A DNA stretch of 64,000 nucleotides from Campylorhamphus procurvoides (lineage: Eukaryota > Chordata > Aves > Passeriformes > Dendrocolaptidae), in NCBI GenBank assembly GCA_013396655.1, contig WBMV01004991.1, positions 40,307 through 104,306 of the forward strand, written 5' to 3'. Positions 49,201-63,232 of this stretch are shown in pieces. The position numbers and the translations under genes are program-made. Each line of letters opens with the position of its first letter. Position 1 is the stretch's first letter. The notes below the pieces were generated by a model. The model ran no database searches and was not told the origin of the DNA. It saw nothing but the letters and a program-made list of their open reading frames with translations.

Positions 49201-52200
49201 GATTGCTGGCAGCAATTAAATCACAAGGAAGGAGAATGATGCATAGGCTTACACGTCCAGACACCCTACAGAAATTGGAAGAGGGATAAAACATAACAAA
49301 ACCCCCAAATAAAATAACAAACCCCAAAACAAGACAGACCAAACAAAACAGCACTGCCAGGCACTCTGGTCTTAACTTGATTTTTTTTTATTTTATTGGC
49401 TAACAGCCTGATTGATAGCAAAATCATAACTTGCTGTATGCTAACAGGCAGAGTTCACTTGTAGGTTATTGTGAGCTGATAAAGGGTTAGATGGAGTTTT
49501 GATTTTCACATTGGTCCTTGGTACACCAGATTAATGGAATTTCAATGAGAGACTGGAGTAGTCACAGCTTTGTCAGAAAAACAGATGGAGATTCTATAGC
49601 CATGTCTGCTCATTAATACCAGTTGCCTGAAAGGTGTACTACTTCTCTATACAAAAGACTCAACATAATTGATTTTTGAGCGGGGTATTTTTTCACTTAT
49701 TGATGGCTAGATTTCTTGCAACTTAAATGACAGGTTTTTTTATAGTACATTGTATAACAATGTTATGTCTGGTAATTTCTTACTCCCCTTCCATCTGTAT
49801 TTTGAAGAATGTGTGTAGCGGGATATACGTGTGTCTTAATTAGTTAAAAAGCAAAGTGTACCAAAATACTTAAAAATTGAAATACTAGTACTTTCTTTCA
49901 AATTGGTAACGAACTTACCTTTGGGTGAGATGTTAATGGAGAAAAAGTTACTATTTTTCCTTTATTTTCATGTTTCTAAGGATGGTATTAAATATAGGTT
50001 CAATGACAGGCTGAAACTTCTGTATTTAACAGTGTAATCTTGTATGACATAAGGGATTTTTTAACAGTAAAATTTTTTGGTTTATGGCATGGTAGCTCGA
50101 TTCCATAGTAGGAATTGACATTAGTATTAAAGGAACAAATTTTCTGACTTTGTAAGTACTGTGTGTGAACCTCTGAAAAAGGTATATGTGTTTAGCTCTG
50201 CAGGGAGTGTGTCATTGGATAATAACTGGATCTTAAAAGATCACAGTGAATGCTGTGATAAAATAATTTAGATCATCGCCATTTCTATGGAAGGTCTGAA
50301 ATGTTGGCTTGAGTATGTAAGGATGAAAGAAGTACTAAAAATGTCTCTGGGGACTTGTATGTTCTTCAAATGATTATATTAGGCTATAGCTTATGAATAA
50401 AATATGCTTTTTTAGTAGAATATTCTTAAATATCCTGAGAATCTCAGATTAAATTTCCTCATACTTGAGGTGAAGGAAGGTAGGACTAAAACAAGCAAAA
50501 CAGGGCATTTGGGTAACTTTGAGGAAGCAGAATAAATGAAAGGGTTTTGCTTTAACTGTTTGTCATCAAAGTGCAGTCTTGAAAATGAGTGAAATTTATT
50601 GCTCCCTGCAATATGCTTTTCTTCCTGCAATTTTTGGTTGAAGCAACAGGCTTTGGCCCTTTGTTTTCATGTGGTTCCTTTGGAAAAGTTCTGTGCAAGT
50701 CTTTGCAGGCTTGAGTCAACTACTTTACATGATCTATAGTATTTACTTCATGTGAAAGTCACATTTTGTGTTTTGATTGATCAAGTGAGAATGAAAAAAT
50801 TTTTGACTGAGTTTTGCATGCCGTTTCTTTTGACATTTTAAGACCCAAATGCAAATACTGATTAAGCTTTTTTCCTCCCCTTATTTTTCCTGTTTGTTAG
50901 GCACAAAGGTTTGAATACTGTCACTGAAGAAAGGGGGTTGGAGTTCAGCGTATGTCTTTATTCATTCAACTATTTTCCCACTTTCTTCCACTGCATTCCT
51001 ACTGAGTTTATTTTTGAGGCACTATATTAAAGCAAAAACGGTGTTTTGTCACAGAGCCAGTTAAGCAGAGTTAGCAAGTAATCAAGATAGTAAAGGTTGG
51101 AGAATGGAAAATGCAACTAGGATTTTCTGTCATTTCTCCTTTGTCCTTCTTATCCCTCCAGTCTTGTATTGGTTTACTACTATTTTAATAACATAATCAT
51201 GTACATGGAGAGGATGTTGGATTGTCTTAAGGATGACAGCATTGGAAGTGTAGCAGGGTTATTCTAGGAAATTAGTTATTTGCTTTTCAGTATTGGAGAG
51301 AGAGAGGGAAACCTCTTTGTCTTGGTTTTCCCATAGATAGATCTCATTGAAGACAGAAAAACAGCTTTTTCTAGGAACTGACAGGAGGGCAGTAGCCTAT
51401 CATATGGAAAATGGATTAAGACAGGACTTTGGCATGGTCCCTTTGTTTTGAGGGAAGTTTCTGTCAATATCATGAATGGGAAATAATGTAATTTATTGTT
51501 TTGATATATGTAGGTAATTCTAGGTTTTCTTCAATGGTTTAGTGGACTCTTTTGCTGTGTCTGAACAAATATTGTATGGCAGAGGAAATACTGTTTATTG
51601 CAGTGCATTTCTGGCTGAAAAGGTAATATGATGATTGGGAACGTTGGTTTCAGAATTCTAAAACATTGTAATTAGCAACTCAGTCTTAAGCAGGAAGACT
51701 GAAGTCTAGAATTCCCAACATGGTATGCTGAGGCTGTCAGAGGAAGGATGTATCACTAGGAAATTAAGTTCTGAGGCACTTATGAACAGTTTAGATGTCA
51801 CCCAGAATACAATCTTTTACAAGCTGAAGGAACACAACAAAAAGTATAACACACTGAATAGGAACTTAGAATATCAAGCTTTTTTTTTAAAAAGTCAGTT
51901 TATGAGGATATTTGTGTATGTGGGACCACATGTGTATAAATTGCCAGATACAAATTTGTTTAACAGATGAGAAGAGAGTGCTAACTTTATTGAAATTGTT
52001 AAAAGAAGATCAACTACTTGTTGGATAGTGAGGCCTTCAGAGTAAAATCAATGTATCCACCCTTATCCTGCCTGACTTGTTTCTTGGCAGGCACCTACCT
52101 GCCTCATCTTTCCTAGAAATCTCTACTGGCGCAGCTGTAGTCTCCCTTGGACAGCTTGCCCCAGTCCTGCACTCTGTTTGCTATAAGGGGATACATACCC

Positions 52201-54571
52201 TGAGCTCTTTGTCAGTCTGTTGACATTCAACTCTCTTTTGTTCATAAAAGACATGACAATAGTATATTTCCTATTTTTTTTCCCTCTGTCATGAATATAT
52301 TTGAAGACTTTCCACATGCAGCTGCTGTGGAAACCTTATGAAAAGAACAAACAATTGAACTGCTTTTTTGCTTGCTGGTTTGTTTGTAGTATCTGTAGCA
52401 GTGCATATAGCAGCAATCACTTGTAGAAGCAAAAAGTTTAGGGAAAAAAAAAGAAAAGAGCATGTGAAATATGCAAAGCTTATCTAATTAATTTTGATTT
52501 AAACCATTTATACAGAACATTAGGGAATAATTTCTGATAGGAAGCAGAAGTTTTACATGAAATTTTGGCTCTATTAAAGTCAACAGTTAAGTTAAAAATG
52601 GCATCATGTAGGTTAACAGTGTGTACAAATTGATGATACTAAAATGTTTGAACTTCTAATTATCATGATGAAAAACTTCCTATTAAACAATAAACCCCTG
52701 TGTTCTTTTAGCATTTACCTTTCTCCCATGGGAGAGATGACATGGTTTGTTGCTCGTTTTATTTTCATCTATGTTGCTTCAGTGACTGAGCAGTAACAAA
52801 ACAGCCAAGTATGCTCCACCACTAAGTAGGACAATATCCACAATAAAAAACAAATAATGACCTGCTTAACCCATTTCTTTTTCATATTAGATCATAATTT
52901 TATTCAAGATATGTAACAACATTATGGTAAAAAAAAAAAGCCCAGAAAGCTGAAGTGAATAGATTTTTCTATTTAGATTATATTGCTTGTTGGTCTAATG
53001 TTCTTGTAGATTGGTTCTTATACATCACAAATAGCTGACATAGAAAGGAAGAGGAAAGGTTTCCTTCAGCCTCTTGGATATGTGATAAGCTTTTCAAATG
53101 TGTTTTGGAGGCTGTTAATTTTGGATTTAGGACCTTATTAATGCTTTACCGTGGCTGAGGGATTTTCTACCTTCTGATTTCCTGAAATTCCTCTTTCTTC
53201 CTGCCAAGCAAGAGTGGCAAGTCAGCTTTCATTCTGCTCCTTATTCCTTTCCTCCCAGAACCAGACAGATGCATCAGCTGTAGATGATAGCACTGCTTCA
53301 TGCTGCTCCAGTGACACCTCGAGGTAGGTGCCCTTCTGGTACCAGAGGTGAGCAGGTCCAACAGATTGATGCTGCTTGGTATTCAAGGCAAGGAGGTATC
53401 TTTTCTTTCCTGGTATCTACCAACTATGACAGGAATATGGTTCTGCCTTTGACAGATACTGTGCAATAGCCCCAAGCATCCTGGGGAGAACAAACTTTGC
53501 ATCGTGTTTTCTTGGTTTTAGACTAGATCAGAAATATGTAAAACAATGCTCTGTGTGGTACTTCATGTTCTCTCTCAAGGATGAGGCTTTAGAGGTCCTC
53601 CTGGGGGGGAAAAAAAGGGTATAGCCTTGCAATGTAAGTACAAATTAAGTTTGGCATGTGTATCCATCCTAATGAACAGAAAATTTTTTTTCCATATTCC
53701 TGGATTTGTGCTTTAACTGTTTAGTACTTTCTGTAAAGGTGCAAAGTGGATCTGTAAAGCTGAAGCAAGAACAAAACAGGCCTGGGGTTTTTTTTTTCGG
53801 GCATCATGCAGTCCAGGCATTAATTTAGTGCATCTGGGTTTGTTTCCTTTTAAATAAAAGTGAAGTTTCAGTGGGTTAATACTTGTGAATTTTGAGATTA
53901 AATTTTAGTGGAAAAGTAAAAACTATCTCATGAAAAGGTTTATTGAAGTGTTTTGCAAGGAAAAAACCATTGTAGATAAAATCTTTACGATATCCCCTGT
54001 ATGGACAAGTCCGTTACTGCCCTTCTTAAGAAGATGTTGCAGATAATTGTTCACTGCTTAAGTATTTTCAGCAGGAACCATACTTCTTTGGACATCTGTC
54101 ACTAGACAGTATTAGTTTGATTGATAGCTTTCTCTTCATAGATGTTTACTTGGATTACTTACAATAGTGGGATTTAAGGGTAGAGTAGCAGACTAAAACT
54201 GGTGAATGCCATATTTTCTCCAAACTACAATTACTCATAGAGTTTTTTAACTAATATTAGGCAGAGCCTGTTCAGGTATTATCCCATGAAAATCTTACTC
54301 TATCTTCTCTCCTGCTGGCAGTCAGAAATAATTTTGAGCCCCTTTTGGGCAAGGAATTATGAGTGAATCTATAATACAAAATGGAGGAAAACCTTTTCTG
54401 GTCCAAACAAGATTTTCCTGTCTGGAATATTTACTCTGCCTACCTGAAAACATGTTCCTTAATAGAAAGTACATCACAGCCTGATAATAACTTTTCAGAG
54501 ATACCCTATTCTCCATATGAAACATCTTTTTGCTTGTTCTTCAACAGTCAAATTTTATATTTCTGTACATG

Positions 54572-54706
54572 ATAGAATCATACAATGGTTTGAGTTAGAA
54601 GCAACCTTAAAGATCTGCCATGGGTAGGGACACCCCCTAGACTGGGTTCTCAACACCTCATCCAACCTGGCCTTGAATGGTCCAGGAATGGGGCATCTGC
54701 AACTTG
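54572..54706 (-). mobile_element. CR1 LINE 3'-end fragment
   Basis: In reversed orientation it shows the CR1 tail AGAATCATACAATGGTTTGAG, then CAACCTTAAAGATC, then TGCCATGGGTAGGGACACC, CATCCAACCTGGCCTTGAA and GGGGCATCTGCAACTT. The order matches the CR1 family 3' end read from the minus strand. It is about 135 bp, 5'-truncated and diverged, with no coding remnant. Confidence 0.88.
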
Positions 54707-56001
54707 GACATGGGTGATACTCACAATACATATTCAAAAATGCAGTTAGTTTATTATGTTCTTCACATATCTGCACTTGTGCATCACTGCTTTGCATTGG
54801 GGAGGTAAGGGTAAAGAATTAGTGTTGAAATAATGTGAATGGGGGCAGAAGGATGTTTGTATTGTGTACATGCCTGTACTATAAGATAGAAATGGAGATG
54901 AGAAGTGAAAGTGATACAAGTCTTTTTGGTAGGTAATAGATGAATTGTTCTTTTGCCAGCATGGATACAGGAAATGGACCTTATTACTACAGTTGCCTGT
55001 AAAAGAAGTTAATGGAAGTGTTGACATTGACTTCCAATTGAAAAAAAAAAATAGCCGTGCCTGTTTTCACATGAACAGTCTGACACATTCTTATAATTCC
55101 GTCAGTTTTGTGTTTAGTAATTTGAGTAGTATGCATATAACGTGGTGGGAGAAAAGCTTGTCTTTTAGTTTTTTAGAACTGCTTTTCTTATATGATAGTA
55201 GGAGTGGACTGATTTTTCTCTAACATCTTCAGAAACTAGCTTTAATACAGTATTTTAACAGGAGACTAATTGGTGAGACTACCACAAATTTGTTTGATCG
55301 ACGCTTTTTGGAATAGTTTAGCAAAATGGCTATTTGGTATTTGTGTGTGAAAAATAACTGCCTGCTAAGAGTTGAAAATATAAAAAAAGAACACAGTCAT
55401 AACATAGAGAAGTGCAGAGATTTTTTTTCCCCCTCTGTATAGATAATATTTGGAATTTCAGGTGAAAAATAAAAAGTTTGTTTTTACTTTTTGACCGCAA
55501 TATATCAGCAAATTTCATTTGGAAATACGGACTCTCTGATGCAATTGACAGAGGCAGATTCAAGTACGTATTGCTTTTTAATGTGTGGCATACCATTTTT
55601 ACTGTCTCAGATCACTGGAATCTTCCAGTGCTCTCATTTGAGTGATATTTAGAATGTGGTATAAAAATAATGTGAAAATGCCGTAGTGAGCTGGTGATAA
55701 TTGATTTGCTCCATCACACAGAAATACCTCTTGTTTTCCTCTTCCTCCTCCCCTGGGCAATAATCATGGGATCAAGCTGCCAGTCTGTAGATATAATTTT
55801 TCCAGCAGTGCCATCTGGCTTCTTGGCACTGGAAATTGTATTGGCTTCTTTGCTGTTTCCACTGATTTTTGTCAAATGTTAGTCCCTTGATGAGATGTCT
55901 TTTGCAAGCGGCTGCTGATTTCTTCCTTCCCCTGCATGATTATTGTTTTTATTGGTATTGTAAGGGACCACTTATTTTTAATTTTTTATTATTAATGGAA
56001 T

Positions 56002-56077
56002 TTAGGACTTAATAAGACATCTCTTTGAGGGAAAATTACTTAGGACTTAATACAACATCTCTGTGAGGAAAAATTAG
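56002..56077. repeat. 38-bp imperfect tandem duplication
   Basis: Unit 1 (56002-56039) and unit 2 (56040-56077) are both 38 bp. Each begins TTAGGACTTAATA and contains ACATCTCT, and they differ at about five positions. They abut exactly. This looks like a local replication-slippage duplication in SKAP2 intron 4. Confidence 0.85.
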
Positions 56078-59000
56078 GATATACGTATGAATTGTTTTTT
56101 TCACCCATAGTGAAAATAGCTTTGCAGGACTTTTGTGTGTTTTGAATAGTCCTAGCTTCATGTCCTCTCAGATATTTTTACAAATCTTCAACATTAATGT
56201 AGAATTGATTCCTTTTTATTTTTGGAAACTCACTTTTAAAAGAAATTATGAATAAACAATAAGAATTTGTAGGGTCTGAGTAAGAGGTGTACCAAGCTAT
56301 ATGATTTAGAATAACCAGCCAACCGAGCTATCTTTTTTATCATAGAGCTACAGTTTTATTTTTGCTGTCACCTTTTCTTATAAAAAATTTTAAAAAAATC
56401 TAAAAATGGTGGTTCAGTAGAACAAACACATCTGAGTTGCTTTATTCTTTTTGTACCTTAGATGCATTTCACTGCCATACAAGATGTAATGACACTATTG
56501 ATAAAGAATTAGAAAAGAATGCTCTGTAAATTGAATTTTAATAGGAATGGGAGGTGGGAGGAAAATCCTGTTGATCTAAATTCTTTTTTGGTAATTATTA
56601 TTGTTCCTACTCGCTTCTTAATTGTGTTTTAAAATTTTAGTTTCCTCTGCTGGTCAGAAACAATGATTTAGAGGAGAAAAAAAGCTCGAGGAGCTGAGGA
56701 TTTCAACCAAATACAAAGAACAGTTTCAGATAACATGCTTTTATTCTGCTTTGGAAAAAAAAAACACCACACTTTGAATATTTTATGTGACTTTAAAAAA
56801 AAATCTAAAGTCCTTTCTATTATTATGTAAGTGAACCCCTATTAATCAGGACATAATTAAATTCTTTATATATTTTTTAATTTATATTTTAACCCCCATT
56901 TTCAAGTGCTATGTCTCAGATGAATGACTTATACTCATCCCTGAGTGTAAATCTAAATTTCTTTTGTGTTGAAAATATTTACTTGAAGTTATTCAAGGTA
57001 ACCTTGTAAACTCTCAAACATGAACAATTGTATTTAGTTGGCCTATTGGAATATTTTTATATTATTACCCGTAAAAGTAGAAAATAATGAGCACTACTTC
57101 TTTATGATAGTCCTACTACTACCCTAGTGTAATGCCTTTGTTAATAAAATACTATTAGACTGGTATTTAAATCAATATTCATGTGTTTTCCCAGCATTGC
57201 AGAAATTGTCCAGTACTGGAAACGATAGAACTAAAAATCTTATATGGGGCAAGGAGGGCCTTGATGAGATTTTTGTAGCAGTTGGTTTGAATTAAATTGC
57301 AGGGATCTCTTGGTGTCTCTTTTTAGTAGTTTTTTAAAGAAGACAACTACAATCAGACAGGGTGTCTGAATGCAGGACTCCTTACCAGTAACTTGACTCT
57401 GACACAAAGTGTTTTTAACATATGAGTTCAGTGGAAAGAATCTATAGAAAGGGCTATAATACCAAAGTATGGCAAGTATAGTTAAATATGCACGATCTGT
57501 TGTTAATAGTAAGAGTGTAAGTCTTTAGACTCACAGAATATATTCTCTCATGAAAGATTTTAAGGGTGTAAGTATATAATGATTTTCTAAAAGAGCATCA
57601 AATCTTTTTTTTCATAACTAAATGTGAAGATGGAACATTGCTGCTAATCAATTGTCTGGGATGTCACCTCATTAAGATTTACACGATCATCAAAAATGCC
57701 CAGAATTGTTTGTTGGCTATATCCTAACTCAAATATATAAAGGGGATACCACAGCATTTTTCTTTAGAATCGCAGGGAGTTCAGTGACCTTTTGTGGCAA
57801 ATTATGTAGAAAGAAAATATTTATATTCATTTAAAATAACCTCCATGAAGAAATAGTCTCATTACCCTGTTTGATCAATTCCTTGCAGCCTGAGCTGTAG
57901 CATGCTGCTTTTGCCATTGGTTGATGGAATACACTGAGAAGTGGCTAATGGTGATGGTGCTCATCAGGACAGGGTTCAGCCAGCGGTCAGCAACAAATAA
58001 TTCAAGACTGTTTCTAAGTTTGTGGCTGGTGGAATTTGCTTCTTGCCCCAAGCCAGCAGCATTGCTGAGCTGGGCTATTTGATTAGAGGAGAAGCATATT
58101 TGCTTCTTAGCAACTGCACATTTGCACAACACACAGACCTATACTGCCTCCAAAGGTTTGTCTTTTGTGATGGTGGAATAATACTTTTCTGTTGATTGAC
58201 AGACAAAAGAGATCTTTGCAATGCAGAGGAGTTTACAACCAATTTTTTCTTTGTCTTTTGTAAACTTATTAGAAGTGCTTCTTAATTTAGTATTGCATGG
58301 TGCAGATTTTGTATATGCAGTAAGGCTGGCCATGATTTGAACTGCATTTAATCTATTACTGCTATGCGTATTTAAAGGACAGATGCACACTTTTGCTTAA
58401 TAATTGGTGTGTGCAGCTTTTTCCCCAGCAGGTGTACTTAATGGAAATTATTTCCTACTGTATTTTGAAATAAATTTTAATATGTGTATTGCTATTTCCC
58501 ATGCAAGAGTGCTATTCCTTATATAGAAGATAATGGTAAAGGGAGAGTGCTCTATTCTTAGTGCTTTTTAAAAATATATTGACAGAATTGTAGCAGTGAT
58601 TGCAATTCTAATGGTACTTGTATGTGTGTAATTTTCGATGTAACGTTTCCCACAGGAAGTGAGTCTACAGGAGAAAATGTGTCCAGTCAGTAGAAGGCAA
58701 AGGTATTTATAACACTGGTAATCCTTGAAAGGAGACAATTTAGGAAAAAGAAAGCCTGAGATTTACAGTCTTAGGAGGCCAGGACAAGAAAAAAGCAAAC
58801 TTTTTTTTAATTGTTTTACAGCTCTTTTCACTCCAGGTCCGTACTTCATTGTGGAAGTTTCCATACTGCCATAGTAGAACAATAAATCGCTGATGTGGTT
58901 ACTGAAATGTTGCATGAAATAGCAAGTACAGTTAGTGTTAACGTGGACTTCTGCAGATACCTTCTTGCGTGTTTTCCTAAATAAAAGGTATCTTTTAACT

Positions 59001-62000
59001 TTCATAACTCAAATCAGTGAGTACCTTTCTAAGTGGATTTTATAGTCTATTAAAACTGTATCTTTTAAATGACAGGGAGAGTTAGAGCAGCAGTGCACAA
59101 TAAAAGGAGTGTGGGCTGTATTAACATGGCTAATGTAAGCATACAGGAGTTTACTTACTAATAATCTTTTCAGTGGCAGTTCAGGGCCAAAAGAGGAGAA
59201 CAAGAAAGCACTCTGATGTGGTGAGGAAATAATAAGCCCCATATGTCCCTCTCTAAATCAATATTAAACCTACCAAGGTTTTAAATCCTTTTTCTTTTAG
59301 GATTTTTTTTTTCAGTCAGATGAACAATTTAAAGTAAATCATAATCTAAATTTTAAGCTTTTAAGAGAATTTTGGGGATTGTGAGAGAGTGAGTGCAAAA
59401 TGCAAGCATTGGGAGGACTTGTTGGCTGTTCTGGGGAGCACATATTTGGGGTGTGCATCCTGCTGAGCAGGAAGCAAGGTGTAGAAGTAGGTACAACTGT
59501 TGTTTTTGAGGTTCTGGAAGGGCTGGTTAGTGACTGATTTCTTTCTCTTCCTTATTAAATTTTATGTGCATATATATGCGTTTTCGGATGGATGTTTTAA
59601 TGTACTGATATGATTTCACAGTCAGCCGGAAGAGGGGTTAGCTTTGGCTTAATTTATGAGACATTCAAAGTTGTGATAGTGGGACAAGGTGGCTGCTTGT
59701 TATGCTGCTGAATTGCCAAAGAGATGCTTATACTCAACTGACTTATTTTTATACCTTAATACCTGCTAAGGTGTTACCTGTGTTCTTCACAAATTTTATA
59801 CGTCTCTCATTAATACATGCACAATAAATTAGTGGAGTGTTTCTGTGTTTGGTTGGTTGGTTTGTTCTTTTTTTGTTAAAAACCCCCCTAGTTTTGCAAA
59901 AGGCTCTCTGCTATCAAAGTAACTAAAAGTAGGAAATGCCACATTAGTACTGTCAAAATGCAACTGTATCCATGGTAGAATACAGCAACTTTTACAATGG
60001 CACTATAAACAATACCCAGCAATATAAGAGCAGGATGTGAGGAATATTTCACCTAATTGAAATGACAAGGGGGATTTTGCATAGGTAGAAGCAATTATTC
60101 ATATTGGAGGTGGGCCAGAATGCTGGGGTTATTCCCCTCATCTTGCTAATTAGGCTTTCAGTTTCATTAACAGTCATTGAGATATTGGGTGACTGACTTG
60201 TATATGAACATAGCCATGATGCATATAAAGAATATTTTATTTCATTATTGTGCATAATTTTTGTTTGTATAGCTCAAGAAAGGTAGAAATAAGGAATGTT
60301 ATAAAATGTGCAGAACACCACATAATATGAAGACTGAAGGCAGCACGGCTATGACTGTTTTGGGGTAGACTGCCATAACTAAGACACTGGTGTGTTTATA
60401 TTAGTAACATTTTATTGCATCTTTTAAGATGGAGTTTACAAGGGTCTCTAGCTTTACAAATGCTTATGTTGAGAAGTTAATCCAGCTTTGTTGTGCTCCC
60501 AGGATGTTTTCAGCCTGGGGTAAAGTTAACTTTGAACAGGTCTGAGTAATCTACATTTCTTGTTGTCTTTAGGCCTTTATTCAGGGAGTGCAACTTCATG
60601 CATATGGCATTTTTAAATTCCCTTGCCACACTAATACACTGTCATTGGGTTTTTTTTCCCCTCCCCCTGTTAATTGCCTTTGTCCTTCCCAAACAGACAT
60701 TTTGAGGGGGGTTTTTGTTTGGTTTTGTTGTCCTTTTCAAGGACTAATAATGAGGTGCAATGTTTCATAACATATTATAATGATACCAAATAGCTGCTTG
60801 CTGTATTTTGGAAAGGGCCTTGAGTGTCTGAACCTTAATTAAATCTCTAGATCAGTCTTTTTTTCATCTGATTTCTCCTTTTCTAAGTTCTGTGATTAGG
60901 AATGTCAGGTAGGGTATTTCTTCACTGTATTTGCAGTTAGTGATGATTCAGGTCTTAAATTAAAAATAGACTTCAATGAAGAAATTTACAAGTAGAAACC
61001 AAGATGGTGAGAATTGTATAAAAAGCAAATCCACTGAGTCAAAATGTCAAAAAACCTGAAAATCATGCATGTGAAACTGAACAAGTTAAATTGATGAAAA
61101 TCACCTTAAAACTGAGAATAAACAGTTTCATTTAGAATTGGAATTGTTCAGGCTGTTGTTTGGGTTCCCCTTGCCTTATAACTATCAAAACAGAATAATG
61201 TTCCTGTAAGGTTACATTATGGTAAAGGAAAGTGTGATTACACCATAACTGCTTATTCTGGTTCCCACTGCTGTATAGAAGTGGCCATAATTAGTCCTTT
61301 TGATTTGATCCTTACATTGTTGATCCTCCTGTATATCTTAACGAATTCTTTTGGAGAGTGAATTGTCTAGCTCTGATGGCTTTTTCATGCTAGTTTCTTC
61401 ATGTGTAAGATTGTTCTAGGTAATATACCAGTGATTTGTAAATATTTTGAACCTAGTTGTGTGTTCTATTTCCCTTCCATTCCCAGAAATAACTTCTTTT
61501 GTCTGTATGTTTTATTGGCTAATACATAGACTGTTGGATAAAATTGTTAATGAAATTAGAAAAAATAGAACATCAATTAGTAATTTTATTTGTTTGATAG
61601 ACCTTTGATAGATCATGCACAGATACGGGCTTTAGTAGTGATGTAGGACAAATAATACTATAGATAATGCATGAAAAGTGGATTCAAGAGTCTTGTCCTT
61701 TGGTACTTCTGTGTCACTGACTTTGTGTCTGGTGTTCTCTACAACAATTTTGTCAAGCGTTTTTGAGAATTTGTTGTCAAAGTATATTATTTTTAGATCT
61801 CAAGTTTATGCGAGGAAATCTGACAGGCAGTAGCATAACTAATTAGATGCAAATACTTTTGTGGGAAACAATATAAAAGAGAATCTTTATAATGGTTAGT
61901 TTTTTATTTTGATATAATTTTGTTGCTGGTCATAGATTCATTGGCTGATTTTGGGATTTCAGTTTGGGTACAAAATGAAGTTGAATGAAAAAAAGCCATG

Positions 62001-62980
62001 AAAATTGGCTAAGTGCCAATAAATGAGGTAATGTACTTTTCATGTATCATCCTATTTTAATTGTTTCAAGACAGTTTTAGAATCCTCTACTATATGTATG
62101 AATTTGAATAATTCCATGCTCTAGGGAACCTAATCAGGATAAGACCAAAAAGTGAGAGAAAAAGTTTGGAAACAGATGTGTAAATATACTAGGGGAGGAC
62201 CTCGGTTGTACAGAAGGTGTGTTACGTGCACTGAAATTTAATCTGTCACATCTGTTGAAATCCACAGAAATTTCTCCCTCCTTTGCTAGAAATGTAACTG
62301 TCAGTTAAGAAAGAGACCAAGTGGTTAGGAATACAGCAGTATTATTTTTTGCGTTGCCACTTCCTTATTATTACTGTATTTACTATTATTACTATATTCA
62401 CACTTTAATAGTCACCATTCTTTTGACGTGCTACTTGTTCAGCATTGCAGGATAACCATGTTCTTGATGTGGGGAAAGAGGTAGAGTGTCAAAAGCATGG
62501 TTAAATGCTTAAACTAAAATCACTTAATTTTTACAGTTGTTCCTTTGTTTGTTGTGTGACAGTGTGAGTTGAAAAAGTGCAGGTCCAAACTGAAGGAAAA
62601 TTTTGGCTTTGGTAGGCTGAACTCCCTCTGTTTACAGTGAGCTTTTTGTATGTTAGAAAATGCCATTTGCCCTGATGTGATTTTATATTTAAAAAGGAAG
62701 AAAGGAGAAGGCAATATTATTAAAGTTGTTTTTCTTGGAAAACCATCTAATTTAGATAGAGTCATCTTACTGTTTATGGTAAGGATCCTCTTTCATGCCA
62801 TTTTCCTCACTTTTTCTCTATCAATCTGAAGTAGGCTAGAGCAGTCATGGAATAAAGTATGCAGTTTTCTGAAATGCATGAATCAGTATATATGTGACAT
62901 CCCAGACTTATACATGCTGTAACCTTTCCTCCGCCCCTTCTCTCTCCCTCCTCCAACTGCTTACATTACTTTGAGAAAGT

Positions 62981-63000
62981 GTGTGGGCGCGGCGTGGGTG
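62981..63000. promoter_or_regulatory. Small GC-rich patch with two near-EGR motifs (candidate)
   Basis: GTGTGGGCG (62981-62989) and GCGTGGGTG (62992-63000) are each one base from the EGR1 consensus GCGTGGGCG. They sit side by side in an otherwise CpG-poor intron. The motifs are short, so this is only a candidate. Confidence 0.25.
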
Positions 63001-63134
63001 AATCAGTAAAGTGGCACAGCAGGCCTGAAAATGAAATGTTTTCCCCGGTAAATATTTCTTTTAAGGAAGCCAATGAAACCAACAGCATTTCACAGCATTT
63101 CTAGAAATATGTGAATACTGTTTCTCTGTTATGA

Positions 63135-63232
63135 AGAGGAACAGTGGAGGCCAAGTAGCTCTGACTTGTCCAAGATTGTGAAAGGAATCTGGTTAAGAGC
63201 CAGGACTAGTTCTGCGTTTTCTAGCTCCTGCT
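63135..63232 (-). mobile_element. Possible ancient MIR/CORE-SINE-type fragment
   Basis: The run CTGACTTGTCCAAGATTGTG, a degenerate spacer, AAGAGCCAGGACTAG, then TTTTCTAGCTCCTG follows the order of the MIR-type core read in reverse (ACTTGCCCAAGGTCAC ... AGAGCCAGGA ... CAGGTCTCCTG). It is highly diverged. Such old amniote SINE relics survive in bird genomes, but the match is by eye only. Confidence 0.4.

Noticed and set aside
50895..50935. TTGTTAG acceptor-like site followed by GCACAAAGG, considered as SKAP2 exon 5
   Set aside because: In the required phase the translation does not match the SKAP2 linker or PH region.
58060..58100. Sequence translating to a GYLIRG-like peptide, reminiscent of the start of the SKAP2 PH domain (GYLEKR)
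   Set aside because: There is no splice acceptor or donor in the right phase, and the flanking translation does not resemble SKAP2.
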